This document shows, piece by piece, positions 63,939 through 64,000 of a stretch of DNA of 64,000 bases. A program made the position numbers and the translations under genes. Source of the DNA: Prostheceraeus crozeri (taxonomy: Eukaryota > Platyhelminthes > Polycladida > Euryleptidae); NCBI GenBank assembly GCA_907163375.1, contig CAJQUW010009061.1, positions 62,001 through 126,000 of the forward strand, written 5' to 3'. The notes under the pieces are model-generated. The model was not told the origin of the DNA and searched no databases. It saw only the letters and a list, made by a program, of their open reading frames with translations. Each line of letters begins with the position of its first letter. Position 1 is the first letter of the stretch.

Positions 63939-64000
63939 AGAGTCGCTGCTAACTTGAAGTTTTCATGAAATATTTGCTAAAAATGGCTTGATGTCATGAT

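Larger units (their letters stand above)
58549..64000. other. Right-hand flank, no gene seen
   Basis: I see only short chance frames, tRNA-like fragments, a pair of dispersed repeats and a 24-bp minisatellite, listed separately. Confidence 0.55.

Overview
The window is AT-rich animal DNA, probably from an invertebrate; I cannot name the species. It is dominated by two Polinton/Maverick elements, with Penelope-like, piggyBac and mariner elements, TTAGGG-type repeats, introns with GT-AG ends and TATA boxes. I see no convincing host gene. The Polintons are described as fossils.

Layout. 1-20356: Polinton A, with 124-bp terminal inverted repeats (TIRs) differing at one base. Its 5' tip probably lies about 2 bp outside the window. 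It looks nearly whole, with a few breaks confined mainly to PolB. 20357-23807: spacer with a 12-bp minisatellite and a possible Penelope-like remnant. 23814-54677: Polinton B, 30.9 kb, with about 1.1-kb TIRs and a perfect 6-bp target duplication (gccgcg). It has several breaks. Its PolB is split by an unclassified DNA element (38806-48181) that carries a piggyBac (42476-46471, TTAA flanks) that carries an inverted pair of Penelope-like fragments (43400-45162, 12-bp target duplication): four levels of nesting. 54684-64000: gene-poor flank with a decayed mariner (57123-58546), tRNA-like fragments and short repeats.

Both Polintons carry the virus-like set: protein-primed DNA polymerase B, retrovirus-type integrase with a chromodomain, packaging ATPase, adenain-like protease, double-jelly-roll major capsid protein, penton-like protein(s), a basic core protein and a small basic hydrophobic-tailed protein. 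The morphogenesis genes form one tight block on one strand, with start/stop overlaps. PolB and the accessory genes lie in separately promoted units at the ends, many with a TATATAAG-type box.

The most interesting content lies outside that standard set. Both elements encode a recognisable TATA-binding-protein (TBP) homologue. It overlaps, in the same relative frame, a second ORF of unknown function that may be PC4-like. Polinton A also has a UBA-RING protein resembling the C-terminal half of inhibitor-of-apoptosis proteins, and three hairpins with changing stems but a constant TTCCGA loop. Polinton B has a stand-alone DEDDh-type exonuclease, a membrane RING protein, two tandem penton-like genes, and genes whose first coding exon is apparently only the ATG. 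A TBP homologue plus TATA-bearing early-type units and a TATA-poor capsid block suggests the elements may partly control their own transcription; that is inference.
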